Of a DNA stretch of 64,000 nt, positions 1 to 6,593 are shown piece after piece. Within the stretch, counting starts at the first letter, position 1, and each line of letters begins with the position of its first letter. The notes beneath the pieces are model-generated. The model saw only the letters and a list, made by a program, of their open reading frames with translations. It did not search any database and was not told the DNA's origin. The stretch is taken from NCBI RefSeq assembly GCF_900167945.1, contig NZ_FUZA01000002.1, forward strand, positions 1,550,001 through 1,614,000, read 5' to 3'. The position numbers and the translations under genes were made by a program. The stretch comes from Dyadobacter psychrophilus. GTDB lineage: Bacteria; Bacteroidota; Bacteroidia; Cytophagales; Spirosomataceae.

Positions 1-1
1 A

Positions 2-631
2 AATGCCATCCGCATTCAGATTTCTCCTAATGACCGGGTTGCAAAAAATATCACGCATTCCGTGGCTTTTGTGGCGATGGATGACAAAAGGTTCTTTTTG
101 GAACGTGTTATCAAAGAAAATCCAGATAGTAAGATCCTCGTTTTCGTTCGTACAAAAGTGCGCGCCGAAAGGGTTTTCAATGCTTTGGAAAGAATGGAGA
201 TCCAAAGCCTGACCATTCACGGAGACAAGGAACAAGCCGACCGGCTCACCGCACTGAACGAATTCAAGAAAGGCAATGTAAAAGTGCTGATCGCTACGGA
301 CGTCAGCGCAAGGGGAATTGACATCGCCAATGTCGATTATGTCGTGAATTATGACCTTCCCGAGCAGGCCGAAAATTACGTGCACAGGGTCGGGCGGACA
401 GGTCGTGGCACACAGAAAGGCCGCGCCGTTTCATTTTGCAGCGCCGAAGAAAAGCCGATGTTAGAAGAAATTCAAACTTACCTGGACAAACCTATCGACG
501 TGCTCAACATTAGTTCAACAGATTACTCGCAAACCATCGACTTCACAGCCGATACGAAAGACGATTTAAAATCCTTAATGAAAGAAGTTGAGGAATACGA
601 GACCGCAAAAAGGAAAAAGAAGAAGAAATAG
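2..631 (+). CDS. DEAD-box RNA helicase, C-terminal part (5' end outside window)
   Basis: This is the last 209 codons of an ATP-dependent RNA helicase; the reading frame is open from base 2, so the start and the Q, Walker A and DEAD motifs lie upstream of the window. What is visible is RecA-like domain 2: the VFVRTK strand (motif IV region), ATDVSARGID (motif V, near residue 98 of the fragment) and HRVGRTGR (motif VI, near 127, with the arginine finger). The protein ends in a short lysine-rich tail (KRKKKKK), as in RhlE/CsdA-like Bacteroidota helicases that unwind RNA during ribosome assembly or cold adaptation. The family call is firm; the RhlE subtype is a guess. Confidence 0.93.
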   Translation, partial: NAIRIQISPNDRVAKNITHSVAFVAMDDKRFFLERVIKENPDSKILVFVRTKVRAERVFNALERMEIQSLTIHGDKEQADRLTALNEFKKGNVKVLIATDVSARGIDIANVDYVVNYDLPEQAENYVHRVGRTGRGTQKGRAVSFCSAEEKPMLEEIQTYLDKPIDVLNISSTDYSQTIDFTADTKDDLKSLMKEVEEYETAKRKKKKK

Positions 632-646
632 CTTAGCAGAAATTAC

Positions 647-681
647 AAAAAAGGCTCGCAGTGTTCGCTGCGAGCCTTTTT
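647..681 (+). terminator. Rho-independent terminator, probably bidirectional
   Basis: A perfect 9-bp stem (GGCTCGCAG at 653-661, CTGCGAGCC at 668-676) is flanked by an A run on the left and a T run on the right. It lies between the helicase gene and the convergent CHRD gene and can serve both. Confidence 0.85.
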
Positions 682-702
682 GATATGATCTTGATGCTAT
701 TT

Positions 703-1161
703 TTACTCTTCAAATTTGTCCGCGATGATCTGTCCGCGAATTTCGCCGTAAATGTTCTCCTTAGTAGGAATGTTCACATAAAGCATCCCCAGGATCAACA
801 TGGTTTGTTGTTCTGTGTTCAGCTTCTGCGTTCCCTGAACCTGGTTACCAGTCGCCGGGTAAGTGAACAACAATGGACCCGCTTCCCAGGAAGGGTTAGC
901 GCTGTGAATATTCACAGAAGTTGGCGTAACATTTTGATAATTAATGTTGTATTTCAACTCCATAGTATTTTTGTTGTATTCAAAAACACCTGTGCCCTGA
1001 CCAGCAGAAGTAGCTTTTGGAACAGTAGCACTACTATTTATTACTGCGGAGAACTTCACAATGTCATCTTTGTGAGGGCCTTCCTCTTTGCAAGACGACA
1101 CAAAACCTAACATTACAACTCCTGCGATCAATAGTAAAAAACGTTTCATTGGCTTTTTCAT
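703..1161 (-). CDS. CHRD domain lipoprotein
   Basis: A 152-residue protein with a lipoprotein signal peptide: basic start, hydrophobic stretch and lipobox FVSSC with the lipidated Cys at residue 24. The rest matches the CHRD fold: a first strand about resisting cleavage (VKFSAVINSSATVP), a central NINYQNVTPTSVNIHSA segment and a closing NIYGEIRGQI strand, which is the family's typical ending. CHRD domains were named from chordin; in bacteria the role is unknown, and the proteins sit on the cell surface or in the periplasm. Two starts are possible (residue 1 or Met5 at 1149); both keep the signal. The gene stands alone, convergent with the helicase gene. Confidence 0.85.
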   Translation of the reverse strand: MKKPMKRFLLLIAGVVMLGFVSSCKEEGPHKDDIVKFSAVINSSATVPKATSAGQGTGVFEYNKNTMELKYNINYQNVTPTSVNIHSANPSWEAGPLLFTYPATGNQVQGTQKLNTEQQTMLILGMLYVNIPTKENIYGEIRGQIIADKFEE

Positions 1162-1241
1162 ACATCATTAATTTAAAAAAATTTAACCCTTAAATATATA
1201 TAAACTTATCTCGTTACAAAAATGATACCCGCATCGCCTCG

Positions 1242-1976
1242 CTAAATATTCCAGAGGTCACTTTTGCGTATATACACAATCCGGTTGTTCCATATCACCC
1301 GGTTCCAATGATCCACGGAGCCCACAATAGTCAGTTTATGCCCCTTTCCTACCCGATCGACTACCAGTGCCGCCGACGACGGTTCGTCCCTCAAAAATGT
1401 GTTTTCATTCACAATGATGCACGTTCGGTAAAGGGAAGGCACATTGAGGATGCCCAGTAATACAAGCAGATACACGACAATGGATAGTTTATGTATTTGC
1501 AGGATCGGCTCGCCCCTGCGAACTTTTGTCACCATTATAACGACAATGTACGTCCCCAAAGTTAGAAGCAATATTGGAATGTAATCACCATATCTTCTAT
1601 AAAAAATTATAAAATAGTTGTAATCATCGAATTCATAGCCGGTTAGATTTTGCTCAGCCGCCAGCTTATCCATCTTTTCAAAAAGTCGGCGGGAAGGATT
1701 TGTGAGGGCAAGTTTGCTAAGATAAAAGAGGCAGTCCGTGTAGTTATTGGTCTTTTCGGCCAGAAAGGCAAGTTTCAGCAGCAGGCTTTGGTTATTTTTT
1801 TCGTCCTCGCTGAAATTTTTTTTATAGAGCACCAGCGACTCCGGATACCTGGCCATAGCGAACAGAGAATCAGCCGTTTTTAGCTCTTTTTTATTGGCTG
1901 ATAAAGCTGTTTTGGAAGTCAGGAAGGTTCCCAAAAAAATCCAAAATAACAGGTATTTCTTACTCAGGGCTTGCAT
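1242..1976 (-). CDS. BatE-like membrane protein with TPR-like and SH3 domains
   Basis: A 244-residue protein from the Met at 1976; an upstream Met at 2009 would lie inside the tRNA promoter region, so the shorter start with AAAAAG 6 nt before it is preferred. After a signal-like hydrophobic segment comes a helical region of about 80 residues like tetratricopeptide repeats (LFAMARYPESLVLYKKNF), two membrane segments (around IPILLLTLGTYIVVIM and LSIVVYLLVLLGIL) and a C-terminal bacterial SH3 domain (NTFLRDEPSSAALVVDRVGKG). This order is that of BatE of the Bacteroidota aerotolerance operon, but no other bat genes are near, so it is an orphan. Its function is not known. Confidence 0.7.
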   Translation of the reverse strand: MQALSKKYLLFWIFLGTFLTSKTALSANKKELKTADSLFAMARYPESLVLYKKNFSEDEKNNQSLLLKLAFLAEKTNNYTDCLFYLSKLALTNPSRRLFEKMDKLAAEQNLTGYEFDDYNYFIIFYRRYGDYIPILLLTLGTYIVVIMVTKVRRGEPILQIHKLSIVVYLLVLLGILNVPSLYRTCIIVNENTFLRDEPSSAALVVDRVGKGHKLTIVGSVDHWNRVIWNNRIVYIRKSDLWNI

Positions 1977-2001
1977 TATACTTTTTAGAATTCTACTTTT
2001 G
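1971..2001 (+). promoter_or_regulatory. Promoter of the tRNA-Lys locus
   Basis: TTG at 1971-1973, a 20-nt spacer and TACTTTTG at 1994-2001 fit the Bacteroidota sigma-A consensus (TTTG, 19-21 nt, TAnnTTTG). Transcription would start near 2008, about 50 nt before the first tRNA-Lys copy. It overlaps the 5' end of the divergent SH3 gene. No other promoter is visible before the intact tRNA gene. Confidence 0.6.
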
Positions 2002-2059
2002 CATCGCAATTACGGAAACGCCTCGTGCAAATCCAATTAATTAAAAAAGTTGCAAAAGC

Positions 2060-2141
2060 GATTCCGTAGCTCAGCTGGTAGAGCAATCGCGTCGGCGAAC
2101 CGACACCGCGCGGCGTCCGCTTTTAATGTATGGGTCCTGGG
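2060..2141 (+). pseudogene. Broken tRNA-Lys copy 1 (GC-rich insert in anticodon stem, no T arm)
   Basis: Bases 2060-2086 equal the first 27 nt of the intact gene (acceptor 5' strand, D arm). Then 33 nt of 79% GC (2087-2119) stand in place of 4 nt of the anticodon stem 5' strand. From 2120 the sequence again equals tRNA-Lys (anticodon loop, variable loop, start of the T stem) up to CTGGG at 2141, after which it diverges and the T loop, T stem 3' strand and acceptor 3' strand are missing. The insert contains a small perfect hairpin (GTCGG, loop CGAA, CCGAC). It cannot give a normal tRNA but would be transcribed first from the upstream promoter. Confidence 0.75.
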
Positions 2142-2194
2142 GCTTCTACAAGAAAAGCAAAACTGGGGTTGAACAGTCAAAAATCACCAAGTAG

Positions 2195-2267
2195 GATTCC
2201 GTAGCTCAGCTGGTAGAGCAATACACTTTTAATGTATGGGTCCTGGGTTCGAATCCCAGCGGGATCA
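2195..2267 (+). tRNA. tRNA-Lys (anticodon TTT)
   Basis: 73 nt fold into a full cloverleaf: acceptor GATTCCG with CGGGATC (one G-T pair) and discriminator A, D arm GCTC/GAGC, anticodon stem ATACA/TGTAT with loop CTTTTAA (anticodon TTT at 2228-2230), 5-nt variable loop, T stem CTGGG/CCCAG with loop TTCGAAT. CCA is not encoded. It reads AAA and AAG lysine codons. It is the only intact tRNA in the window and is flanked on both sides by broken copies of itself. Transcription probably has to read through copy 1. Confidence 0.95.
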
Positions 2268-2269
2268 CT

Positions 2270-2297
2270 AAGGCGCCTCAAAAGGGCGCTTTTTTTG
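2270..2297 (+). terminator. Terminator of the tRNA-Lys gene
   Basis: AAGGCGCC pairs with GGCGCTTT (8 bp, one G-T) around a short loop and is followed by seven T. It lies 3 nt after the intact tRNA. Confidence 0.8.
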
Positions 2298-2306
2298 TTT
2301 TAGACC

Positions 2307-2367
2307 TACACTTTTAATGTATGGGTCCTGGCCGGGCCGCCGGGCGGTTCGAATCCCAGCGGGATCA
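2307..2367 (+). pseudogene. Broken tRNA-Lys copy 3 (3' half with 15-nt all-GC insert)
   Basis: Bases 2307-2331 repeat the anticodon arm and variable loop of tRNA-Lys, starting inside the anticodon stem. A 15-nt block made only of G and C (2332-2346) splits the T stem, then 2347-2367 repeat the T loop, T stem and acceptor 3' strand with the same discriminator A. There is no D arm. A duplicated tRNA 3' half next to an integrase is the usual mark of an attachment site left by an integrated element; the insert is not explained by that. A strong terminator follows at 2395. Confidence 0.7.
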
Positions 2368-2394
2368 CTTCAAGAAATAACAAAGAGCATCAAA

Positions 2395-2432
2395 AGCCTG
2401 CTAATCAACAGATTAGCAGGCTATTTTCTTTT
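2395..2432 (+). terminator. Strong Rho-independent terminator
   Basis: A perfect 12-bp stem (AGCCTGCTAATC 2395-2406, GATTAGCAGGCT 2411-2422) with an AACA loop precedes the T-rich tract ATTTTCTTTT. It follows the 3' tRNA fragment. Confidence 0.85.
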
Positions 2433-2535
2433 CCGGTTATCCCAAAATATTCAATTTTCCCCAAATTTTTGGTGAGTAATCCGGTGAGTTCAACAAATCT
2501 GCAAATTTCACTCACCAGAATCGCTGTAACTCATT

Positions 2536-2566
2536 GTATAACAACCTGGTATAGTATAACAACCTG
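2536..2566. repeat. Two 13-nt direct repeats before the integrase remnant
   Basis: GTATAACAACCTG occurs at 2536-2548 and 2554-2566, 18 nt apart. Just upstream (2470-2520) GGTGAGT occurs twice and ACTCACC once as an inverted match. Repeats of this kind between a tRNA end and an integrase gene could be arm-type binding sites; this is an inference. Confidence 0.4.
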
Positions 2567-2583
2567 TTTACCACATAAACATC

Positions 2584-2615
2584 TTGTGCTGATTAGGCTT
2601 GCAAGACTACTTTTG
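2584..2615 (+). promoter_or_regulatory. Promoter of the integrase remnant
   Basis: TTG (2584-2586), 21 nt, TACTTTTG (2608-2615) matches the Bacteroidota sigma-A consensus. The start codon at 2642 follows an AAAAAAGGG ribosome-binding-like tract. Confidence 0.5.
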
Positions 2616-2641
2616 TTCAACTTTTTAACCTAAAAAAGGGT

Positions 2642-2892
2642 ATGAAAACAAAGATCAGTCTGCTTTTCTATTTGAAGAAGCCGAAAAACTATCAAAAAGG
2701 GCCTGTGCCGATTTACTTACGGATTATGGTTGATAGTAAAAGAGCAGAATTCACGACCGGAAGAGAATGCGAGCCCAGCCGGTGGAATGCCGTCGCCGGA
2801 AGAGTTACTGGTGCAAAGCAGGCTGTAAATTCGGTCAATGCATATTAGGCAATCTAGAACAGCAATTGCTGGACGCACATGCGCATTCTTGA
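2642..2892 (+). pseudogene. Tyrosine integrase remnant (arm-binding domain only)
   Basis: The first 68 codons match the N-terminal arm DNA-binding domain of Bacteroidota tyrosine site-specific integrases (MKTKISLLFYLKKPKN, PVPIYLRI, EFTTGRECEPSRWN). A TAG at 2846 ends the frame, but restoring one T in the TATTAGG context continues the family pattern (NAYLGNLEQQLLDAHAH) to a second stop at 2890-2892. The core-binding and catalytic domains with the R-H-R-Y residues, about 330 residues, are absent. The fragment keeps a good promoter. It lies 270 nt after a duplicated tRNA-Lys 3' half, so it is best read as the scar of a lost integrative element. Confidence 0.8.
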
Positions 2893-3014
2893 AAGGTCAC
2901 TTCAACATCAGCTGACAAGAATCACTTCAGAAGTTCCAAATCCTTCCAGAATATCGTGTCTTCATCAAATAATTTGTCACAAAATAAAGAATATACAGAC
3001 TTGACAATAAAACC

Positions 3015-3476
3015 ATGAAAATAACAACTAAAATCGCCGTTGACATAAGGCCTGATGCTGCCTTCGAGCATTTTATTTACAAGCTCCATGCGTGGTGGCC
3101 CAAACAATATACCTGGTCGGGGGACAAGCTGGTCGAGATCAGGATTAACCCACAGGTCAACGGTTTGTGTACCGAGATCGGACCATTCGGTTTTCGATGC
3201 GATTGGGGAAGGGTCACAGAATTTAAGCAAAGCGTGAAATTAAGCTTCACCTGGCAGATCAGCCCAACGCGGATTCCTGAACCGGATCCGGACAAAGCGA
3301 GTTTGGTAAGCGTCCTTTTTACAGAGTCCTCGTATGAATCAACCGATATTACATTGATCCACAGTAATTTCGAAAACCACGGCGACGGTGCGTCCGGCTA
3401 TGCCGAGGCGATGGATTCGGAGCAGGGCTGGCCAAAAATTCTGAATGCATTTAAAGCATATTGTCAAAACCAATAA
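3015..3476 (+). CDS. SRPBCC / AHSA1-like domain protein
   Basis: A 153-residue cytoplasmic protein whose start (VDIRPDAAFEHFIYKLHAWWP), middle (NGLCTEIGPFGFRCDWGRVTEFK) and LSFTWQISP strand fit the START-like SRPBCC fold close to the Activator of Hsp90 ATPase homologue group. Members bind hydrophobic ligands in a helix-grip cavity; the ligand here is unknown. The last helix EQGWPKILNAFKAYC is the typical closing helix. The methyltransferase gene starts 16 nt before this gene ends, so the two are probably translated together. A TTGACA-like tract lies before the start, but no clear promoter is seen. Confidence 0.75.
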   Translation: MKITTKIAVDIRPDAAFEHFIYKLHAWWPKQYTWSGDKLVEIRINPQVNGLCTEIGPFGFRCDWGRVTEFKQSVKLSFTWQISPTRIPEPDPDKASLVSVLFTESSYESTDITLIHSNFENHGDGASGYAEAMDSEQGWPKILNAFKAYCQNQ

Positions 3477-4075
3477 CATCGGGTATGTTCAGCGAATTTT
3501 CAGAGGAACTTGAAGAAAGAATGCGTTTGCTGGAAACCATAGACCGGCAAGACCGCACGGACGGGACCGGGCGGGACCAGCGTCTGAGGCAGATTACACG
3601 GGAAACCGGACAATTTTTATCGTTGCTGCTGGTCAATGCGCCCGCCGGTGATATCATCGAAATTGGTACGAGCGCCGGTTATTCCACATTGTGGCTGGCT
3701 TTTGCAGCGAAGGAAACGGGCAGAAAAGTAAAAACATTCGAAGTGTCGGCGGAAAAAGTCGCATTAGCCCGGGAGACGTTTCGGATTGCGCAGCTGGAAG
3801 ACCACATTGATTTGATCCACAACGATTTCCTGAAAGAGGTAGATCGCCTCGCCGACATTGCTTTTTGTTTCCTCGACGCAGAGAAAAAAATCTATCAGCC
3901 CTGCTTCGATGCGATAGCGGGAAAGATGGTCAGAAATGGTTTGATCGTGGCCGATAATGCAACAGACCAATTTCAGGCTTTGAAACCCATGATCAACAAT
4001 GCGCTCAAAGATCCCAGGTTTGACTGTCTCACCGTGCCGATTGGCAACGGCGAATTTATCTGTCGCAGGAAATAG
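3461..4075 (+). CDS. Class I SAM-dependent O-methyltransferase
   Basis: A 204-residue protein with the SAM-binding glycine motif EIGTSAGYSTLWLA (near residue 67), an acidic ribose-binding residue in KTFEVSAEK, and the FCFLDAEKK strand with the metal-ligand Asp as in catechol-type O-methyltransferases (family 3, YrrM-like). VADNATDQF near the C-terminus gives the second metal-binding Asp-Asn pair. It should transfer a methyl group to a hydroxyl of a small aromatic or phenolic substrate, not known here. The start at 3461 overlaps the SRPBCC gene; a later Met at 3485 is possible. A strong hairpin follows the stop. Confidence 0.85.
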   Translation: MSKPITSGMFSEFSEELEERMRLLETIDRQDRTDGTGRDQRLRQITRETGQFLSLLLVNAPAGDIIEIGTSAGYSTLWLAFAAKETGRKVKTFEVSAEKVALARETFRIAQLEDHIDLIHNDFLKEVDRLADIAFCFLDAEKKIYQPCFDAIAGKMVRNGLIVADNATDQFQALKPMINNALKDPRFDCLTVPIGNGEFICRRK

Positions 4076-4093
4076 TCAGTGATAGCTGTGATT

Positions 4094-4139
4094 CCGTCAG
4101 GCTAAATTGTCGTTCGTCGAATTTAGCCTGACGGATTTT
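4094..4139 (+). terminator. 15-bp hairpin terminator before the kinase gene
   Basis: CCGTCAGGCTAAATT (4094-4108) and AATTTAGCCTGACGG (4120-4134) pair perfectly around an 11-nt loop, followed by ATTTTC. The T run is weak. The stem ends 40 nt before the preferred kinase start, so it could also act in the kinase leader. Confidence 0.7.
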
Positions 4140-4173
4140 CGTAATGCGTTATCTTGCAGGGTTCAAGGGTAAT

Positions 4174-5250
4174 ATGGCTATGTTCAGTTCCTCAACAGGT
4201 TACGGTCAATTCAAAAGGTTGTTACGGCATCTTTTGTTCTGGATCGCCTACTATTTGTACGACGGCCCAATCTCCTCCATCATCGAGGCTGATCCGTTGT
4301 CGCGCATTGTGATCGCGGGCATTGCTATGCCGGTCAAGATCGCGGCTACCTACTTTACACTCTATCTGATGACGACCGCGTATCATGACAAAAGCAGGCC
4401 GGTCAGATTCTATGCCTATTTATTAGCGTCTATCATTTTCTTTGGATTCATGCAGCGGGTTGTCAGTTATCACCTTATTTACCCCAAATATTATCCGCAG
4501 GCGCTCGACGTGCCGGTTTGGTATCTGCCCAAAGTCATTATCGAAACGTTTGGCGTTTATTCGGTGGTGGCGATTGTGGTGGTATTGCATGTAGGAAAGC
4601 AGTGGTACAGCAGCCAGCAGGAAAAACAGCAGCTGAAAAACGATAAACTGGAAGCTGAATTGAAGCTTTTGAAGGCCCAGATCCATCCGCATTTTTTGTT
4701 TAATACACTTAACAACCTGTACTCATTAACGGTTACCAGGTCGGAAAAGGCGCCTGAAATTGTTCATAAGCTTTCAGAGCTGCTGAGCTATATGCTTCAT
4801 GACAGCAACAAGACGATTGTGCCGCTGCAAAAGGAAATTGATTACATTGAAAACTACATTACACTGGAAAAGATCCGTTACGAAGACCGGCTGGACGTTT
4901 CGCTGAATGTTTTCAATGCTATCAGCCACATTCAGATTGCGCCTTTGCTGATCCTGCCTTTTGTAGAGAACAGTTTTAAACATGGTTTTAGCAACGATAT
5001 TGGTAAGGTTTGGGTCAATATTGATATTCTTATAAGTGATAACCAGCTCATTATCAAAGTTGAAAATAGTAAAAGTCAATCCCCTTCGGCTTACACCACC
5101 GAAGCATTGGGCGGTATCGGGCTAGCGAATGTCAGGAAGCGGCTGGAATTAATATACAAGGATCGGTACGAACTGAATATCATCAACGAAGAGACTTATC
5201 TGGTCATTTTGAAAATAAAAATTAGCGAAAATGAACTGCCTGGTAATTGA
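4174..5250 (+). CDS. LytS-type sensor histidine kinase
   Basis: A 358-residue membrane kinase. Four hydrophobic segments fill residues 10-140 (LLFWIAYYLYDG, AATYFTLYLM, ASIIFFGFM, VYSVVAIVVVLHV), followed by a coiled linker and the His_kinase domain with the phospho-acceptor His in IHPHFLFNTLNN (near 173). The ATPase part shows the N box PFVENSFKHG and G box GGIGLANVRKRL. An earlier ATG at 4144 lies only 9 nt after a terminator hairpin; ATG 4174 has AAGGG before it and is preferred. It overlaps the next gene by 20 nt and surely feeds that LytTR regulator. The signal sensed is unknown. Confidence 0.92.
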   Translation: MAMFSSSTGYGQFKRLLRHLLFWIAYYLYDGPISSIIEADPLSRIVIAGIAMPVKIAATYFTLYLMTTAYHDKSRPVRFYAYLLASIIFFGFMQRVVSYHLIYPKYYPQALDVPVWYLPKVIIETFGVYSVVAIVVVLHVGKQWYSSQQEKQQLKNDKLEAELKLLKAQIHPHFLFNTLNNLYSLTVTRSEKAPEIVHKLSELLSYMLHDSNKTIVPLQKEIDYIENYITLEKIRYEDRLDVSLNVFNAISHIQIAPLLILPFVENSFKHGFSNDIGKVWVNIDILISDNQLIIKVENSKSQSPSAYTTEALGGIGLANVRKRLELIYKDRYELNIINEETYLVILKIKISENELPGN

Positions 5251-5956
5251 CGACGAGCCACTGGCGACTGAACTGATCTCCTCCTACATTGAGCGCGTCG
5301 ACTGGCTCCACCTGGCAAAATGCTGTTCCAATGCCGTGGAGGCACTTACATATCTCCATAGCACGCCGGCTGACCTGCTTTTCCTGGACATTCAGATGCC
5401 CAAGATCACCGGTATAGATCTGATCAAGTCATTGCCGGTCAAAACGAAGGTCATTTTCACAACAGCTTACCGGGATTATGCCATCGAAGCTTTCGATCTG
5501 GATGTGGTTGACTATTTGTTGAAACCGATCACTTTTGAGCGGTTTTTCAAAGCCATCAGCAAAGTATATGGATTTAAAGAGCCTGCATTTCAGTCAGGAG
5601 CGGAATACAAATTGTTGCACGACTTCAACGAATCCTACATTTACCTGCGTGCGGAACGGGAAATGGTGAAGGTTTTTTTGAAAGACATTTTATATATCGA
5701 AAGCCTTCGTGATTATGTGCGGGTGAAAACGGTCAACGGCCAGATCATTTCTTACAATAAGATCAGCTATCTGGAACAAAAGCTTCCCGAAACCAAATTC
5801 AAGCGCGTTCACCGTTCCTTCATCGTCCCGCTCGATCAGATCGTGACCTTTACACCGCAAAGCATTAAAGTAAGTGAATTCACCATTCCGATCGGGCGAA
5901 ACTACAAGAATGAAACCCTCAAAGCGCTGACAAAGCATGATATCATGCAATCCTGA
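5231..5956 (+). CDS. LytTR response regulator
   Basis: A 241-residue regulator: an N-terminal receiver with the acidic pair DD at residues 7-8, phospho-acceptor Asp53 in FLDIQMPK, the conserved TTAYRDYA and Lys of LLKPI, then a C-terminal LytTR DNA-binding domain (from about 130: EREMVKVFLKDILYIESLRDYVRV, with RVHRSFIVPL). LytTR domains bind DNA through beta strands rather than a helix-turn-helix. The gene starts inside the kinase gene, so both are made together. The genes it controls are not evident; the next operon downstream, the molybdenum hydroxylase, is a candidate by position only. Confidence 0.93.
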   Translation: MNCLVIDDEPLATELISSYIERVDWLHLAKCCSNAVEALTYLHSTPADLLFLDIQMPKITGIDLIKSLPVKTKVIFTTAYRDYAIEAFDLDVVDYLLKPITFERFFKAISKVYGFKEPAFQSGAEYKLLHDFNESYIYLRAEREMVKVFLKDILYIESLRDYVRVKTVNGQIISYNKISYLEQKLPETKFKRVHRSFIVPLDQIVTFTPQSIKVSEFTIPIGRNYKNETLKALTKHDIMQS

Positions 5957-6120
5957 TCGGTTTTCGTGCCAAACCACCCCAGCCCGACAAACGCCTTTCG
6001 TCAGGCAAAGTAAGTTTCTGTCGCAGGAATTAAAACGCTAGTCCAATTGCCAGGTTTTAAATGCCTGTTTCGCATTGATTTGCATAAAACATGGCACGCC
6101 CGTGCATAAACATGGCAGAT

Positions 6121-6588
6121 ATGGCAACAGTAGAGCTACACATCAATACGCGTAAAGTCAACATCGACGTCGACCCGGATATGCCGCTCCTGTGGGCTAT
6201 CCGTGATTTTGTGGGATTAACCGGGACCAAATATGGCTGTGGAATCGGTCAATGTGGTGCCTGCACAGTCCATTTGGATGGCAATGCAATCCGCTCGTGT
6301 TCGGTGCCGGTTTCGGTAGTAGGCAGCCAAAAGATCACGACCATAGAAGGTTTGTCCGAAAAAGGCGATCACCCGCTGCAACTTGCCTGGCAGCAGGAAG
6401 ATGTTCCGCAATGCGGTTACTGTCAGGCCGGTCAGATCATGAACGCCGCTGCGCTGCTCCGCGGGAATGCCAGGCCGACCGACAGCGAAATTACCACGGC
6501 CATGTCGGGCAACCTTTGTCGCTGCGGGACTTACCAGCGCATTCACAAGGCCATTAAAACTGCATCAACTATGAATAGTAAATCCTGA
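6121..6588 (+). CDS. Molybdenum hydroxylase 2Fe-2S subunit (isoquinoline 1-oxidoreductase alpha type)
   Basis: A small iron-sulfur subunit of the xanthine dehydrogenase family, about 155 residues. The plant-ferredoxin-type cluster is bound by CGIGQCGACTVHLDG and a later Cys (RSC); the second, all-helical cluster by CGYCQAGQ and NLCRCGTY. It passes electrons from the molybdenum site to an acceptor. Upstream in-frame Mets at 6091 and 6112 exist; 6121 gives the usual family start (MATVELHIN). The large subunit follows after 5 nt. There is no FAD subunit, which is typical of the IorAB group that hands electrons to a cytochrome or membrane carrier. It has no signal peptide, so export would be with its Tat partner. 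Confidence 0.92.
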   Translation: MATVELHINTRKVNIDVDPDMPLLWAIRDFVGLTGTKYGCGIGQCGACTVHLDGNAIRSCSVPVSVVGSQKITTIEGLSEKGDHPLQLAWQQEDVPQCGYCQAGQIMNAAALLRGNARPTDSEITTAMSGNLCRCGTYQRIHKAIKTASTMNSKS

Positions 6589-6593
6589 AAGCC

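Noticed and set aside
2967..2976. TGTCACA at about 2970 and again at 15126 as ECF41 target promoters
   Set aside because: No CGTC -10 element follows at 16 nt in either place.
2922..3230. 102-codon minus-strand ORF
   Set aside because: It overlaps the SRPBCC gene on the other strand and has no domain-like sequence; a shadow frame.
6081..6116. CATAAA-CATGGCA repeated in front of the 2Fe-2S subunit gene
   Set aside because: Probably a short tandem duplication around the start codons; no sign of function.
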